Assembly (NCBI GenBank): GCA_017455785.1
Contig: JAFSYZ010000204.1
Coordinates: 1 to 6,364, forward strand
Length of the DNA: 6,364 nucleotides
Source of the DNA: Candidatus Methanomethylophilaceae archaeon
Lineage (GTDB): Archaea; Thermoplasmatota; Thermoplasmata; Methanomassiliicoccales; Methanomethylophilaceae
Direction: 5' to 3'
The position numbers and the translations under genes are program-made. Numbering within the stretch: position 1 is the first letter of the stretch; the number at the start of each line of letters is the position of its first letter. Shown here piece after piece: positions 1-5,969 of the stretch. Below the pieces are notes generated by a model. The model ran no database searches and was not told the DNA's origin. It saw only the letters and a program-made list of their open reading frames with translations.

Positions 1-1074
1 ACCTTCAACCTGAACGGACACGGCAGTGACTTCACGAAAGTAGTGGTGAAAGGAGAAGCAGTAGCTGAACCCGCAGCACCCACTGCTGCCGGATTCACCT
101 TCCAGGGATGGTTCACCGAAGTGGCATGCATCAACGCATACAACTTCGACACACCTGTCAACAACGACTTCACGCTCTACGCCAAATGGACGAAGAACTC
201 CGGAGGAGGAGGCATACCTGTAGTCACATACTACGAGATCAATGTCGATGAGACCGTAGGCGGAAACGTCGTACCCAAGGTACCGACCGCGACTGCCGGA
301 ACGAATGTCGTGATAACCGTCATACCTGCGAAGGGCTATGCATTCGGAGGATGGGATCCGTCCACGACGGTGACGATCGAGTACAGCGAGGGAGTCTACA
401 GCTTCACCATGCCCGCATCGAACGTCTTCATCAAGGCGATCTTCGATGAGGTGCCTGTTGTGGTGGTGGATTCGATCAGCGTCAAGACCGCACCGACCAA
501 GGTCACATACAAGGAAGGGGAGTACTTCATACCCGTCGGACTTGTGATAACCGCGAAATTGGAGGACGGAACCACGATGGATATTCCGTATGCAGGGAAC
601 GAGGGTGCATTCACATTCGTGCCTGCGGTGAACGTCCAGCTTACGCCGTCCGATTCAAGGGTCGTCATCGTCTACAGCGGATGCAGCACGACACAGGCCA
701 TCACGGTCAAGTCCGGAACGCCTGTGATCGAGTCCATAGCGGTCAAGACCGCTCCTGCCAAGACGACGTACAACGTCGGTGACAGGTTCGATCCCGCAGG
801 CCTCGTGATAACGGTCACATACAGCGATGCATCGACGAAGGATGTACCGTATGAAGGAAACGAGAGTGCATTCAGATTCTCGCCCTCAGGTCTCCTGAAG
901 GAATCCGACAGGACCGTGACGATCACATACGCCGACAAGACCGCGACACAGGATATCTCCGTGAGCACCGTGTCCTCGGATGGTGACTTCATGATTGTGG
1001 CCGTGATATCCATCATCGCCGCAGTAATCGCCGTTGCCGCTGTCGTACTCGTGATCAGGAACGGAAAGAACTAA
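1..1074 (+). CDS. Adhesin-like surface protein, C-terminal part (5' end outside window)
   Basis: The frame is open from base 1, so the true start lies upstream; the GTG at 43 is inside a repeat and is not a credible start. The visible 357 residues divide into modules. Residues 1-64 are an InlB B-repeat (Listeria-Bacteroides type), with the characteristic GFTFQGWFTE and TLYAKW motifs. A short SGGGG linker follows. Residues 75-150 resemble a divergent InlB-type repeat (GYAFGGWD, then a MPASNVFIKAIF ending). Two tandem bacterial Ig-like repeats begin near residues 157 and 244, each with a [SA]VKTAPxKxTY opening and a GLVIT core. Residues 331-352 are a hydrophobic helix followed by RNGKN, which fits a C-terminal membrane anchor with a short cytoplasmic tail. 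Such repeat proteins are exposed at the cell surface and are usually linked to adhesion; the ligand cannot be inferred. The architecture is clear, the role is inferred. Confidence 0.88.
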   Translation, partial: TFNLNGHGSDFTKVVVKGEAVAEPAAPTAAGFTFQGWFTEVACINAYNFDTPVNNDFTLYAKWTKNSGGGGIPVVTYYEINVDETVGGNVVPKVPTATAGTNVVITVIPAKGYAFGGWDPSTTVTIEYSEGVYSFTMPASNVFIKAIFDEVPVVVVDSISVKTAPTKVTYKEGEYFIPVGLVITAKLEDGTTMDIPYAGNEGAFTFVPAVNVQLTPSDSRVVIVYSGCSTTQAITVKSGTPVIESIAVKTAPAKTTYNVGDRFDPAGLVITVTYSDASTKDVPYEGNESAFRFSPSGLLKESDRTVTITYADKTATQDISVSTVSSDGDFMIVAVISIIAAVIAVAAVVLVIRNGKN

Positions 1075-1086
1075 ACGATTTGAAAA

Positions 1087-1126
1087 GACCCTCTCCTCTT
1101 CGGAGGAGAGGGCCTCCATTTTTTTC
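1087..1126 (+). terminator. Intrinsic-type terminator after the adhesin gene
   Basis: A perfect 10-bp stem (1089-1098 with 1103-1112) is closed by the extra-stable cUUCGg tetraloop. A run of seven T (1119-1125) follows after a short spacer. It begins 15 bases after the stop codon. Archaeal termination depends mainly on the T-run, and this site has both elements. Confidence 0.85.
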
Positions 1127-1425
1127 TTAATGGATGTCGATCACGATCGAGGATCAACGTATTACGGCCGACTGGAGAAATCACGGATGGTCTCCTTTCA
1201 GAATAGAAAGGCGATCACACAAAGAAAGGTCATCACAACAGATGGATGCACTCAGAATCCGATGAATGGCGGTGCAGATCCCTAATGTATATGTGACGAT
1301 ACTATAATCATAAATGACGATGATAAGATCATATGAAGACGATCATCTGATATCTGTGCTGCCTGTAGTCATAATGGCGATCTCAGATGACAGGGATTAT
1401 AGGGCATGATCCCACATCAGCGATA
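1127..1425. other. Gene-free spacer
   Basis: About 300 bases between the adhesin terminator and the 3' end of the TetR gene. I see no convincing coding frame, tRNA or promoter. The only structures noticed are a 6-bp hairpin (CCTTTC 1194-1199 with GAAAGG 1206-1211), a 5-bp dyad (GGGAT 1393-1397 with ATCCC 1409-1413) just beyond the TetR stop, and several GATC tetramers. No T-rich terminator is obvious for the minus-strand gene. Confidence 0.5.
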
Positions 1426-2115
1426 TCATTCGGAGGCCATGATCTGTTCGAACAGTCTGATACGGTTTTCGGAGATGATATCCATTATCCTGTCCACCGT
1501 GGCGCTCAGTTCGAAAACGGGGATGGTGAACAGCACCGAGATGTATGAGCACATGTACTCTATGATCCTCCTGACGTCCCCGGTGCCGCCATGGGCGTAC
1601 ATGCCGCAGATGTTGCCGATGGCCCCCAGGAACGCACACATCTTGAGTTTGATGTCATCGATGTCTGTGATCCTGATGCCGTATCTGTCCAGATAATCCG
1701 AGAACCATTGGATGTTCATATCGGAATAGATATCGACGGCACCCCAGAGCCTGTGAGCCTCGTAGATGATGTCGGCTATCTTCTGAGACCTGCTGGACAG
1801 TTCTATCTCCATGGCACCCGGCAGTATCGCCGCTATGAGCGGATTGCTCTCCTTCTCCAGAACAGCGGCGCATTCCCCGAGACCTTCCTCCAGGGCTGCC
1901 TTGACGATGCTGAGGAGTATATCCTCCTTGCTTTTGAAACGATTGTAGATGCTTCCGTTCAGCAGTCCGGTCTTCACGACGATATCCCTGGTGGTCGTCT
2001 GCTGATATCCCTTCCTATAGAACAGTTCGAGGGATGCCAGCATGATCATCCTGCGGGACTCCTCACGTCGTTCGTCGATGTTCTTCCTGATGGTGGAAAG
2101 ATTTTCAAGGGACAT
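1426..2115 (-). CDS. TetR-family transcriptional regulator
   Basis: A 229-residue protein if started at the ATG at 2115. Residues about 19-66 form a TetR_N DNA-binding domain: RRMIMLASLELFYRKGYQQT gives helix 1 and the turn, then TTRDIVVKTGLLNGSIYNRF is the helix-turn-helix with the usual recognition-helix YxxF signature, followed by KSKEDIL. The remaining ~160 residues are helical and variable, as expected of the ligand-binding and dimerisation domain, so the effector cannot be read. The frame extends 11 codons further to an ATG at 2148, but that start overlaps the probable TATA box (2138-2145). The box lies about 26 bases from the ATG at 2115, which suggests a leaderless transcript starting at or near 2115. 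The gene is divergent from the MMPL exporter, and three matching dyads lie between them. Inferred role: autoregulating local repressor of the exporter. Confidence 0.9.
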   Translation of the reverse strand: MSLENLSTIRKNIDERREESRRMIMLASLELFYRKGYQQTTTRDIVVKTGLLNGSIYNRFKSKEDILLSIVKAALEEGLGECAAVLEKESNPLIAAILPGAMEIELSSRSQKIADIIYEAHRLWGAVDIYSDMNIQWFSDYLDRYGIRITDIDDIKLKMCAFLGAIGNICGMYAHGGTGDVRRIIEYMCSYISVLFTIPVFELSATVDRIMDIISENRIRLFEQIMASE

Positions 2116-2137
2116 GATGTAGCGAAAGCATCGATCG

Positions 2138-2145
2138 TATATATA
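2138..2145 (-). promoter_or_regulatory. TATA box of the tetR gene
   Basis: TATATATA on the minus strand, centred about 26 bases before the ATG at 2115. That is the normal archaeal TATA-to-start-site distance, so transcription should begin at or next to the start codon. No Shine-Dalgarno sequence precedes this ATG, which fits a leaderless message. Confidence 0.65.
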
Positions 2146-2147
2146 CA

Positions 2148-2163
2148 TTTGAGCATCATCAAA
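2148..2163. promoter_or_regulatory. Candidate TetR operator O1 (tetR-proximal)
   Basis: TTTGAGCATCATCAAA: 5-bp inverted half-sites TTTGA/TCAAA around a 6-bp spacer. It lies 2 bp upstream of the tetR TATA box, over the expected TFB recognition element. It matches O3 at 14 of 16 positions. A protein bound here would block tetR initiation. Binding by this TetR is inferred from location and repetition. Confidence 0.7.
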
Positions 2164-2178
2164 TCGATGTTATGGAAA

Positions 2179-2194
2179 TTTGATCATAATCAAA
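2179..2194. promoter_or_regulatory. Candidate TetR operator O2 (middle copy)
   Basis: TTTGATCATAATCAAA: the same TTTGA-N6-TCAAA layout with the shared CAT in the spacer. Its centre is 31 bp from that of O1, about three helical turns, so dimers on both sites would face the same side of the DNA. No TATA box adjoins it, so it may be an auxiliary site. Confidence 0.6.
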
Positions 2195-2336
2195 ATATGT
2201 TATTCGTATGATATGATATTTCATCATTATTACACAATAATTATCATTTATTCGGGCTGTTCGTTGGAATATATGATGATAATAAAGATTGTGATTTGAT
2301 TGTGATTCGAATTTGATTGATTGAACATGATTGAAA

Positions 2337-2352
2337 TTTGAGCATACTCAAA
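2337..2352. promoter_or_regulatory. Candidate TetR operator O3 (exporter-proximal)
   Basis: TTTGAGCATACTCAAA: a perfect 6-bp inverted repeat (TTTGAG/CTCAAA) with a 4-bp centre. It ends 4 bp before the exporter TATA box, the same placement O1 has at the tetR promoter. Occupancy would cover the TFB recognition element and block exporter transcription. The AT-rich DNA between O2 and O3 shows further TTTGA half-sites (near 2294 and 2312) but no other full dyad. Confidence 0.7.
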
Positions 2353-2356
2353 ATGA

Positions 2357-2364
2357 TTATATAC
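2357..2364 (+). promoter_or_regulatory. TATA box and short leader of the MMPL exporter gene
   Basis: TTATATAC with an A-rich stretch just upstream as a possible BRE. A start site about 26 bases downstream would fall near 2386, giving a leader of only some 7 bases before the ATG at 2394. GTGAT at 2386-2390 is complementary to the 16S rRNA 3' end and could serve as a short Shine-Dalgarno. Confidence 0.6.
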
Positions 2365-2393
2365 GAACAGGCAATCATGCATCCAGTGATAAC

Positions 2394-4856
2394 ATGTTCG
2401 CAAAAACTGCGGATCTCATAGTAAAACATTCGAAAGCGGTGATAGCATTATGGATCGTTGTCCTGATCTGTGCCGTCCCGTTCATAATGAGGTCGGGGGA
2501 TGTGCTGCAGTACGACATCACGGAGATGTCCGGTGTGAGCACTGAATCCACCGACGGACAGAGGATTCTGGATGAATATTTCTCCAATAGCCTGGATCTG
2601 TCGGAGATACTTGTGATCTCATACGAAAACGCAACGGAACTGGAGCAGGCGAAGGCCATATTCGCTTCGTTCAAGACGATTCTTGAGGATAGATATGACG
2701 TACTTACTGCAACATATTATGGAGAATTCAGCAAGGATGACAACGATGTGGGCATATCCCTTGTGGCGATAAGCTGCAACGCGGACGGGTTCGATATAAC
2801 CCACGAGACGGGGAACATCAGGGAACTCGTCGCGCAGGCCGAGAGCAGTACGGGATATCATCTCAAGGCATATGTTACCGGCAATGCGGCCATCGCATAC
2901 GACACCGAGAAGTCCTCCGTGGAGGATGTAAGCAAGGTGGACCCACTCAGCATCGCATTGATATTCATCCTCTTGGGTCTGTTCTTCTATGCGCTGGTCA
3001 CGGCGGTCATACCTCCAGGGGTGGTCGGGGTGGCATACGGTATCGCCCTATCCGCCGTATTCGGGATCGGTTGCGTCCTGGACATCTACTATGTCACCGA
3101 GATGCTCGTGCTGGTCACTATGCTCGGAGCAGGATGCGATTATGCCCTGTTCATAATCTCCAGGTACAGGGATGAGGCCAAGAAGGGCGCATCCCATGAG
3201 GAGGCGCTCAGGACAGCTATCCAATGGGCCGGGGAATCGGTGTTCACGTCCGGTCTTGCCGTCATAATAGGATTCGGAGCGCTGTCTATATGTTCGTTCT
3301 CATTGGTGAGGTCGATGGGACTCGTGCTCGCCATCGGCATAGTCATAGCGTTGATTGCCGCACTGACGCTGATCCCGTCCATCTTGAACATACTCGGCGA
3401 GAGGATATTCTGGCCGTCGAAGATGGACATCTATAGGAGTATCGATTCGGGTGAGAGGAAAGGCCTGTATGCTACCTTGTGCAAGATGTCGCACGGATAC
3501 TTCGGATGGCTGTCCGTGTTCACTCACAGGTATGCCGTCCCGATCGTCGTGGCATGGATCGTCATATCGGTGCCGGCGACATACATCTTCCTGACCACGG
3601 AGGATTCATCGGACATGATAAGCATAATGCCGCAGTCCGAATCGGTGGACGGTCTCAACCTGATAATGACACAGACGGACGGCGGTACCATAATGCCCAC
3701 ATACGTGATAGTCGAGATGAGGGATCCGATCATATCCGGTAAAGGGACGATATCGGTCGGAGATAATCAGGTGCCTTATGTCCAGTGGACGGATGCCGCG
3801 ATTCAGTATGCCATACCGGCATTGATGCTGATCAACAGCGAGATAGAGTCGAAATACGATATAGTCGGGTCGTCCAATTCCGTAACTTCCTGGGCCGTCC
3901 TGTACGAACAGGTGAAATCTTCCGGGATCACCGATCCAGTGCAGATCAACCAATACATATACGGTCAGCTGCCGTCGGCCGTGAAGACGTACATAGGGGC
4001 GTACTTCCAGATGGCCGGATGGGATTCCGAACCTTCTAAGATCATAGGCGCAGCGGCCGCGGGTACATACGTCACATTATCCAATGACATAGACTACATC
4101 CTGAACTGCGGAACAGGTCTGGTCTCGGATGATGGCAGATACGTCAACATGATGGTCATTACAAGTGACAGGCCGATGTCCGACGGAACAATGGCATTCA
4201 TCGACGATCTGAAGAGGGATTTCCACGATGCAGGCGGATACGATCAGGAATATTCAATGCTGATCACATCGACATACGTCAGCGGAACCTCCGCTGTCAT
4301 GAATGACATATCGAAGGAGGTCGAGGATCAGTTCTCGGTCATAAGGATAGTGGTCATCGCACTGCTGATAGTGTTGCTCTTCCTTATCTTGGGAAGCTAT
4401 CTAACGCCCATAAGGTCGATGATAACCATAGTGATGAGCATCATATGGACCATCGCATTGACCCATACGGTGTTCACGACCATGATGTCCACGCCGGTAC
4501 TATGGCTCGTTCCCATAGTGCTGTTCGTCGTTCTCCTGGGTCTCGGGATGGATTATGACATATTCCTCACGACAAGGATCAAAGAGAACAGGAACATGAT
4601 GTCCGATGACGAAGCGATCGACGACGCCGTCCGCAAAGCGGGTCCGGTCATATCGCTCTGCTCGCTCATCATGGGCGGCACGTTCCTTACCATGCTCTTG
4701 ACGAGCTCATCGCTGCTGCAGGAGTTCGGTTTCGCCCTCGGTGTAGGTATACTGATCGAAGGACTTCTGACCGTTGGATTCGTCGTACCTGCTTTGATGC
4801 ATCTCATGGGCAGGTGGAGCTGGGCAGGCCCCTCGTTCCTTAAAAGGGGAGCATGA
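2394..4856 (+). CDS. MMPL/RND-superfamily membrane exporter
   Basis: An 820-residue, 12-helix transporter of the MMPL type, expected to use a cation gradient to export hydrophobic or lipid-like compounds from the cytoplasmic membrane. It opens MFAKTADLIVKHSKAVIALW, typical of the family, with TM1 at about 14-32. The first extracytoplasmic domain spans about 33-184. TM2-6 cover about 185-332 and include TM4 with GAGCDYALFIISRYRDE. TM7 lies at about 380-399, the second and larger extracytoplasmic domain at 400-645, and TM8-12 at 646-804 with TM10 carrying GLGMDYDIF. The paired Asp-Tyr dyads (D249-Y250 and D720-Y721) match the proton-relay pairs of mycobacterial MmpL3. I chose the ATG at 2394 because the upstream in-frame TTG at 2331 lies before the operator and TATA box. 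The gene is divergent from tetR and shares its dyads, so induction by relief of TetR repression is likely. No periplasmic adaptor or outer-membrane partner gene is nearby. Family is secure, substrate unknown. Confidence 0.93.
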   Translation: MFAKTADLIVKHSKAVIALWIVVLICAVPFIMRSGDVLQYDITEMSGVSTESTDGQRILDEYFSNSLDLSEILVISYENATELEQAKAIFASFKTILEDRYDVLTATYYGEFSKDDNDVGISLVAISCNADGFDITHETGNIRELVAQAESSTGYHLKAYVTGNAAIAYDTEKSSVEDVSKVDPLSIALIFILLGLFFYALVTAVIPPGVVGVAYGIALSAVFGIGCVLDIYYVTEMLVLVTMLGAGCDYALFIISRYRDEAKKGASHEEALRTAIQWAGESVFTSGLAVIIGFGALSICSFSLVRSMGLVLAIGIVIALIAALTLIPSILNILGERIFWPSKMDIYRSIDSGERKGLYATLCKMSHGYFGWLSVFTHRYAVPIVVAWIVISVPATYIFLTTEDSSDMISIMPQSESVDGLNLIMTQTDGGTIMPTYVIVEMRDPIISGKGTISVGDNQVPYVQWTDAAIQYAIPALMLINSEIESKYDIVGSSNSVTSWAVLYEQVKSSGITDPVQINQYIYGQLPSAVKTYIGAYFQMAGWDSEPSKIIGAAAAGTYVTLSNDIDYILNCGTGLVSDDGRYVNMMVITSDRPMSDGTMAFIDDLKRDFHDAGGYDQEYSMLITSTYVSGTSAVMNDISKEVEDQFSVIRIVVIALLIVLLFLILGSYLTPIRSMITIVMSIIWTIALTHTVFTTMMSTPVLWLVPIVLFVVLLGLGMDYDIFLTTRIKENRNMMSDDEAIDDAVRKAGPVISLCSLIMGGTFLTMLLTSSSLLQEFGFALGVGILIEGLLTVGFVVPALMHLMGRWSWAGPSFLKRGA

Positions 4857-4864
4857 TAACTGAC

Positions 4865-4883
4865 GGGAGGGCTTCGGCCCCCC
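4865..4883 (+). terminator. GC hairpin after the exporter gene (possible terminator)
   Basis: GGGC/GCCC stem (4869-4872 with 4877-4880) on a UUCG loop, extendable by GGG/CCC across a bulged A at 4868. It begins 8 bases after the exporter stop. It lacks a T-run, so its terminator role is uncertain. Confidence 0.45.
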
Positions 4884-4900
4884 AAACGCTTTCATCTGAC

Positions 4901-4963
4901 TAACGGATTCCCAACCAGCAGAAGTAGGTGGAACCTATAGTACTGTTGGTTGGGAATTCGTTA
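4901..4963 (+). repeat. 63-nt inverted repeat, possible structured RNA
   Basis: Two 21-base arms (4901-4921 and 4943-4963) are complementary at 19 positions. The other two are G opposite T (4906/4958 and 4918/4946). As + strand RNA they form G-U wobbles, giving an unbroken 21-bp stem; the reverse strand would have C-A mismatches. The 21-base centre holds a further 5-bp hairpin, TAGGT (4925-4929) with ACCTA (4933-4937). It could be a small non-coding RNA, a processing or termination structure for the exporter mRNA, or a palindromic mobile-element relic. It is not a tRNA, since it lacks the cloverleaf and T-loop motif. Confidence 0.55.
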
Positions 4964-4971
4964 CTAAACTC

Positions 4972-4979
4972 AATATAAT
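4972..4979 (+). promoter_or_regulatory. Weak TATA-like element before the right-hand cluster
   Basis: AATATAAT lies in A-rich DNA just after the inverted repeat. It would place a start site near 5001, upstream of the small-gene cluster. Supported only by composition and position. Confidence 0.3.
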
Positions 4980-5023
4980 CGAAATAAGAAAAGAGAACCA
5001 AAAACAAATACACCGATCGTTAA

Positions 5024-5128
5024 GAAAAAAGACAGAGAGGAAGGCCCGTAAAGAATCCTATTCCTGATATTACGACTCTCAATATGATCATTCGGATCGG
5101 GAAATCGTTAATAAAGGAGGTGAGATAA
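5024..5128 (+). pseudogene. Remnant of a small basic AT-hook-like protein
   Basis: An open frame from just after the TAA at 5021 to the TAA at 5126-5128 encodes 34 residues. It includes KRQRGRPVKNPIP, whose RGRP core with flanking basic residues is an AT-hook-type minor-groove binding motif, and it ends SLIKEVR. No ATG, GTG or TTG occurs before the ATG at 5084, which would leave only a 14-residue peptide lacking the motif. Another frame entering from the left (from 4968, no start codon either) is also basic and reads into the A6 run at 5025-5030, so an indel there could have split one gene. Its stop overlaps the start position of the next ORF, as in a coupled operon. It could instead be untranslated leader; coding status is uncertain. 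Confidence 0.35.
5114..5123 (+). promoter_or_regulatory. Perfect Shine-Dalgarno without a canonical start codon
   Basis: AAGGAGGTGA is a full-length match to the anti-Shine-Dalgarno. The only GTG inside it (5120) hits TAA after two codons. The codon at proper spacing in the downstream open frame is ATA at 5128, four bases after the site. Confidence 0.75.
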
Positions 5129-5469
5129 TAAAGAGCGAATGGGAAGAGCTCGAATCCCTCACGAAGGATGAATTGATCATCGAGCTCATGAAAGCGAGAT
5201 GGCAGTTGAAGAATCTCTGCGAGGTCATAAGGGATGTTGCGGATACGGCAGCGGATCGTTATGTCTTTGCCGAAGGGTTGAAGACCTCCGATACTTGGGT
5301 CAGGAAGATCGCAGAATATGCTGTCGCCCATGATGAGAAACCTTGGATGATGTCATCGGATGATCTTGTACGTTTCAATCTTGATTCCGATCAGGCGGAA
5401 CAGTATTTCGAGAAAGAAGGATATCCTCCGTTACCGAAAGGCCGTTCCTATGATGAGGAGGACGAATAA
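5128..5469 (+). CDS. Hypothetical protein with non-canonical or lost start codon
   Basis: About 113 residues if counted from the ATA at 5128. The coding frame continues upstream of the first conventional start (TTG at 5173, 98 residues) as KSEWEELESLTKDE, right up to the strong Shine-Dalgarno, so the original N-terminus was probably at 5128. The start has either mutated from ATG or uses AUA. The TTG at 5173 has a weak AAGG upstream and could give a shortened product. The N-terminal 30 residues look like an amphipathic, charged helix (ELESLTKDELIIELMKARWQ). The middle is mixed and the tail is strongly acidic (SYDEEDE). There is no signal peptide or membrane segment, so it is probably cytosolic. 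I recognise no family. The stop overlaps the next ATG as TAATG, which indicates translational coupling. Confidence 0.6.
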   Translation: MKSEWEELESLTKDELIIELMKARWQLKNLCEVIRDVADTAADRYVFAEGLKTSDTWVRKIAEYAVAHDEKPWMMSSDDLVRFNLDSDQAEQYFEKEGYPPLPKGRSYDEEDE

Positions 5470-5969
5470 TGTCCTCTCTCAGGTTATTTTTCAGAAAAGG
5501 CAGGATCTCTGCCGATTCTATTACCGAGTATGGACTCATTCATAAACGGTGCGGAAGAGATGAGCCGCTATCCCTTCAGGGAGTTCTCCGAAGAATTCAT
5601 GGTATCTATAGAAGGCGCTTATGCCGATGCCACGTACAAACACAGCGTAACGCCGTTACAGACGTATGGATGAGGATATCGGGGGCATATTGTGCCCTCA
5701 GAAGGGATCCTCGTTTCCTTCCATAGGCCTGTTCTTCTCACTGACGCAGGGAAGGTCCGTCCCGGTCCCAAAGTATTTTCGTTGCACAAAATGGCAACAG
5801 CACCAGGGGGACACCTTTGCTTTTACCTGTTCCATCAAAGAATCGGAAAATATCATCTGTTGGCGAGAAGATCAGGGTCGAAAATGTAATCTTTTACGGA
5901 AATGCAGTTGACTACGTATCCGTAAGGGAAGACATTAGTATCCCTCACGGATACATAGTTCCATGGTAA
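5469..5969 (+). pseudogene. Hypothetical gene split over three frames (frameshifted)
   Basis: It starts at ATG 5469 inside the TAATG overlap. Protein-like sequence then moves through the frames: MSSLRLFFRKGRISADSITE (5469 to about 5528); MDSFINGAEEMSRYPFREF onward (5530-5673, stop TGA); DEDIGGILCPQKG onward (5666 to about 5770); and a last segment, clearest as KIRVENVIFYGNAVDY, ending IPHGYIVPW at TAA 5967-5969. Outside these stretches the same frames turn arginine/cysteine-rich or hit stops, as out-of-frame reading does. Each internal switch needs one base skipped (+1). The third switch point is uncertain, anywhere from about 5745 to 5870. Joined, the product would be about 165 residues. I recognise no family. 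Alternatives are assembly errors, programmed recoding, or several very small overlapping genes: ATG 5666 overlaps the TGA at 5671. Confidence 0.45.
5911..5959. repeat. 49-nt inverted repeat just before the last small gene
   Basis: Two 19-base arms (5911-5929 and 5941-5959) match at 17 positions around an 11-base loop. The two exceptions (5915/5955 and 5924/5946) are C-A type on the + strand but become G-U pairs on a minus-strand transcript. It ends 3 bases before the ATG at 5963 and overlaps the last segment of the broken gene. It could be a regulatory hairpin, an antisense RNA element or a palindromic repeat relic. Confidence 0.5.

Noticed and set aside
2116..2148. ATG at 2148 adding 11 residues to the TetR protein
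   Set aside because: It overlaps the TATA box, and the added residues (MYIYDRCF) lie outside the TetR domain.
1591..2211. 206-codon plus-strand ORF opposite tetR
   Set aside because: It is a shadow frame of the clearly recognisable TetR gene and matches no recognisable domain.
2331..2393. TTG start adding 21 residues to the exporter
   Set aside because: It places the operator dyad and the TATA box inside the coding region; the ATG at 2394 gives the usual MMPL N-terminus and a suitable promoter distance.
3606..3953. Minus-strand ORF inside the exporter
   Set aside because: Histidine/arginine/glycine-rich shadow of the transporter's second outer domain.
4901..4963. tRNA or CRISPR repeat
   Set aside because: There is no acceptor/T-arm/anticodon arrangement and no second copy with spacers; it is a single long hairpin.
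5025..5031. A AAA AAG as a programmed -1 frameshift site
   Set aside because: The heptamer is not in the required codon phase for the entering frame, and neither frame has a start codon upstream.
5647..5659. 13-nt dyad GTAACG-C-CGTTAC as an operator
   Set aside because: It lies within a coding-like segment with no promoter nearby, and a 6-bp dyad of this size is expected by chance.
5692..5889. 65-codon GTG-initiated ORF
   Set aside because: No ribosome-binding site, and its composition fits out-of-frame reading of the broken gene better than a separate gene, though this stretch is truly ambiguous.
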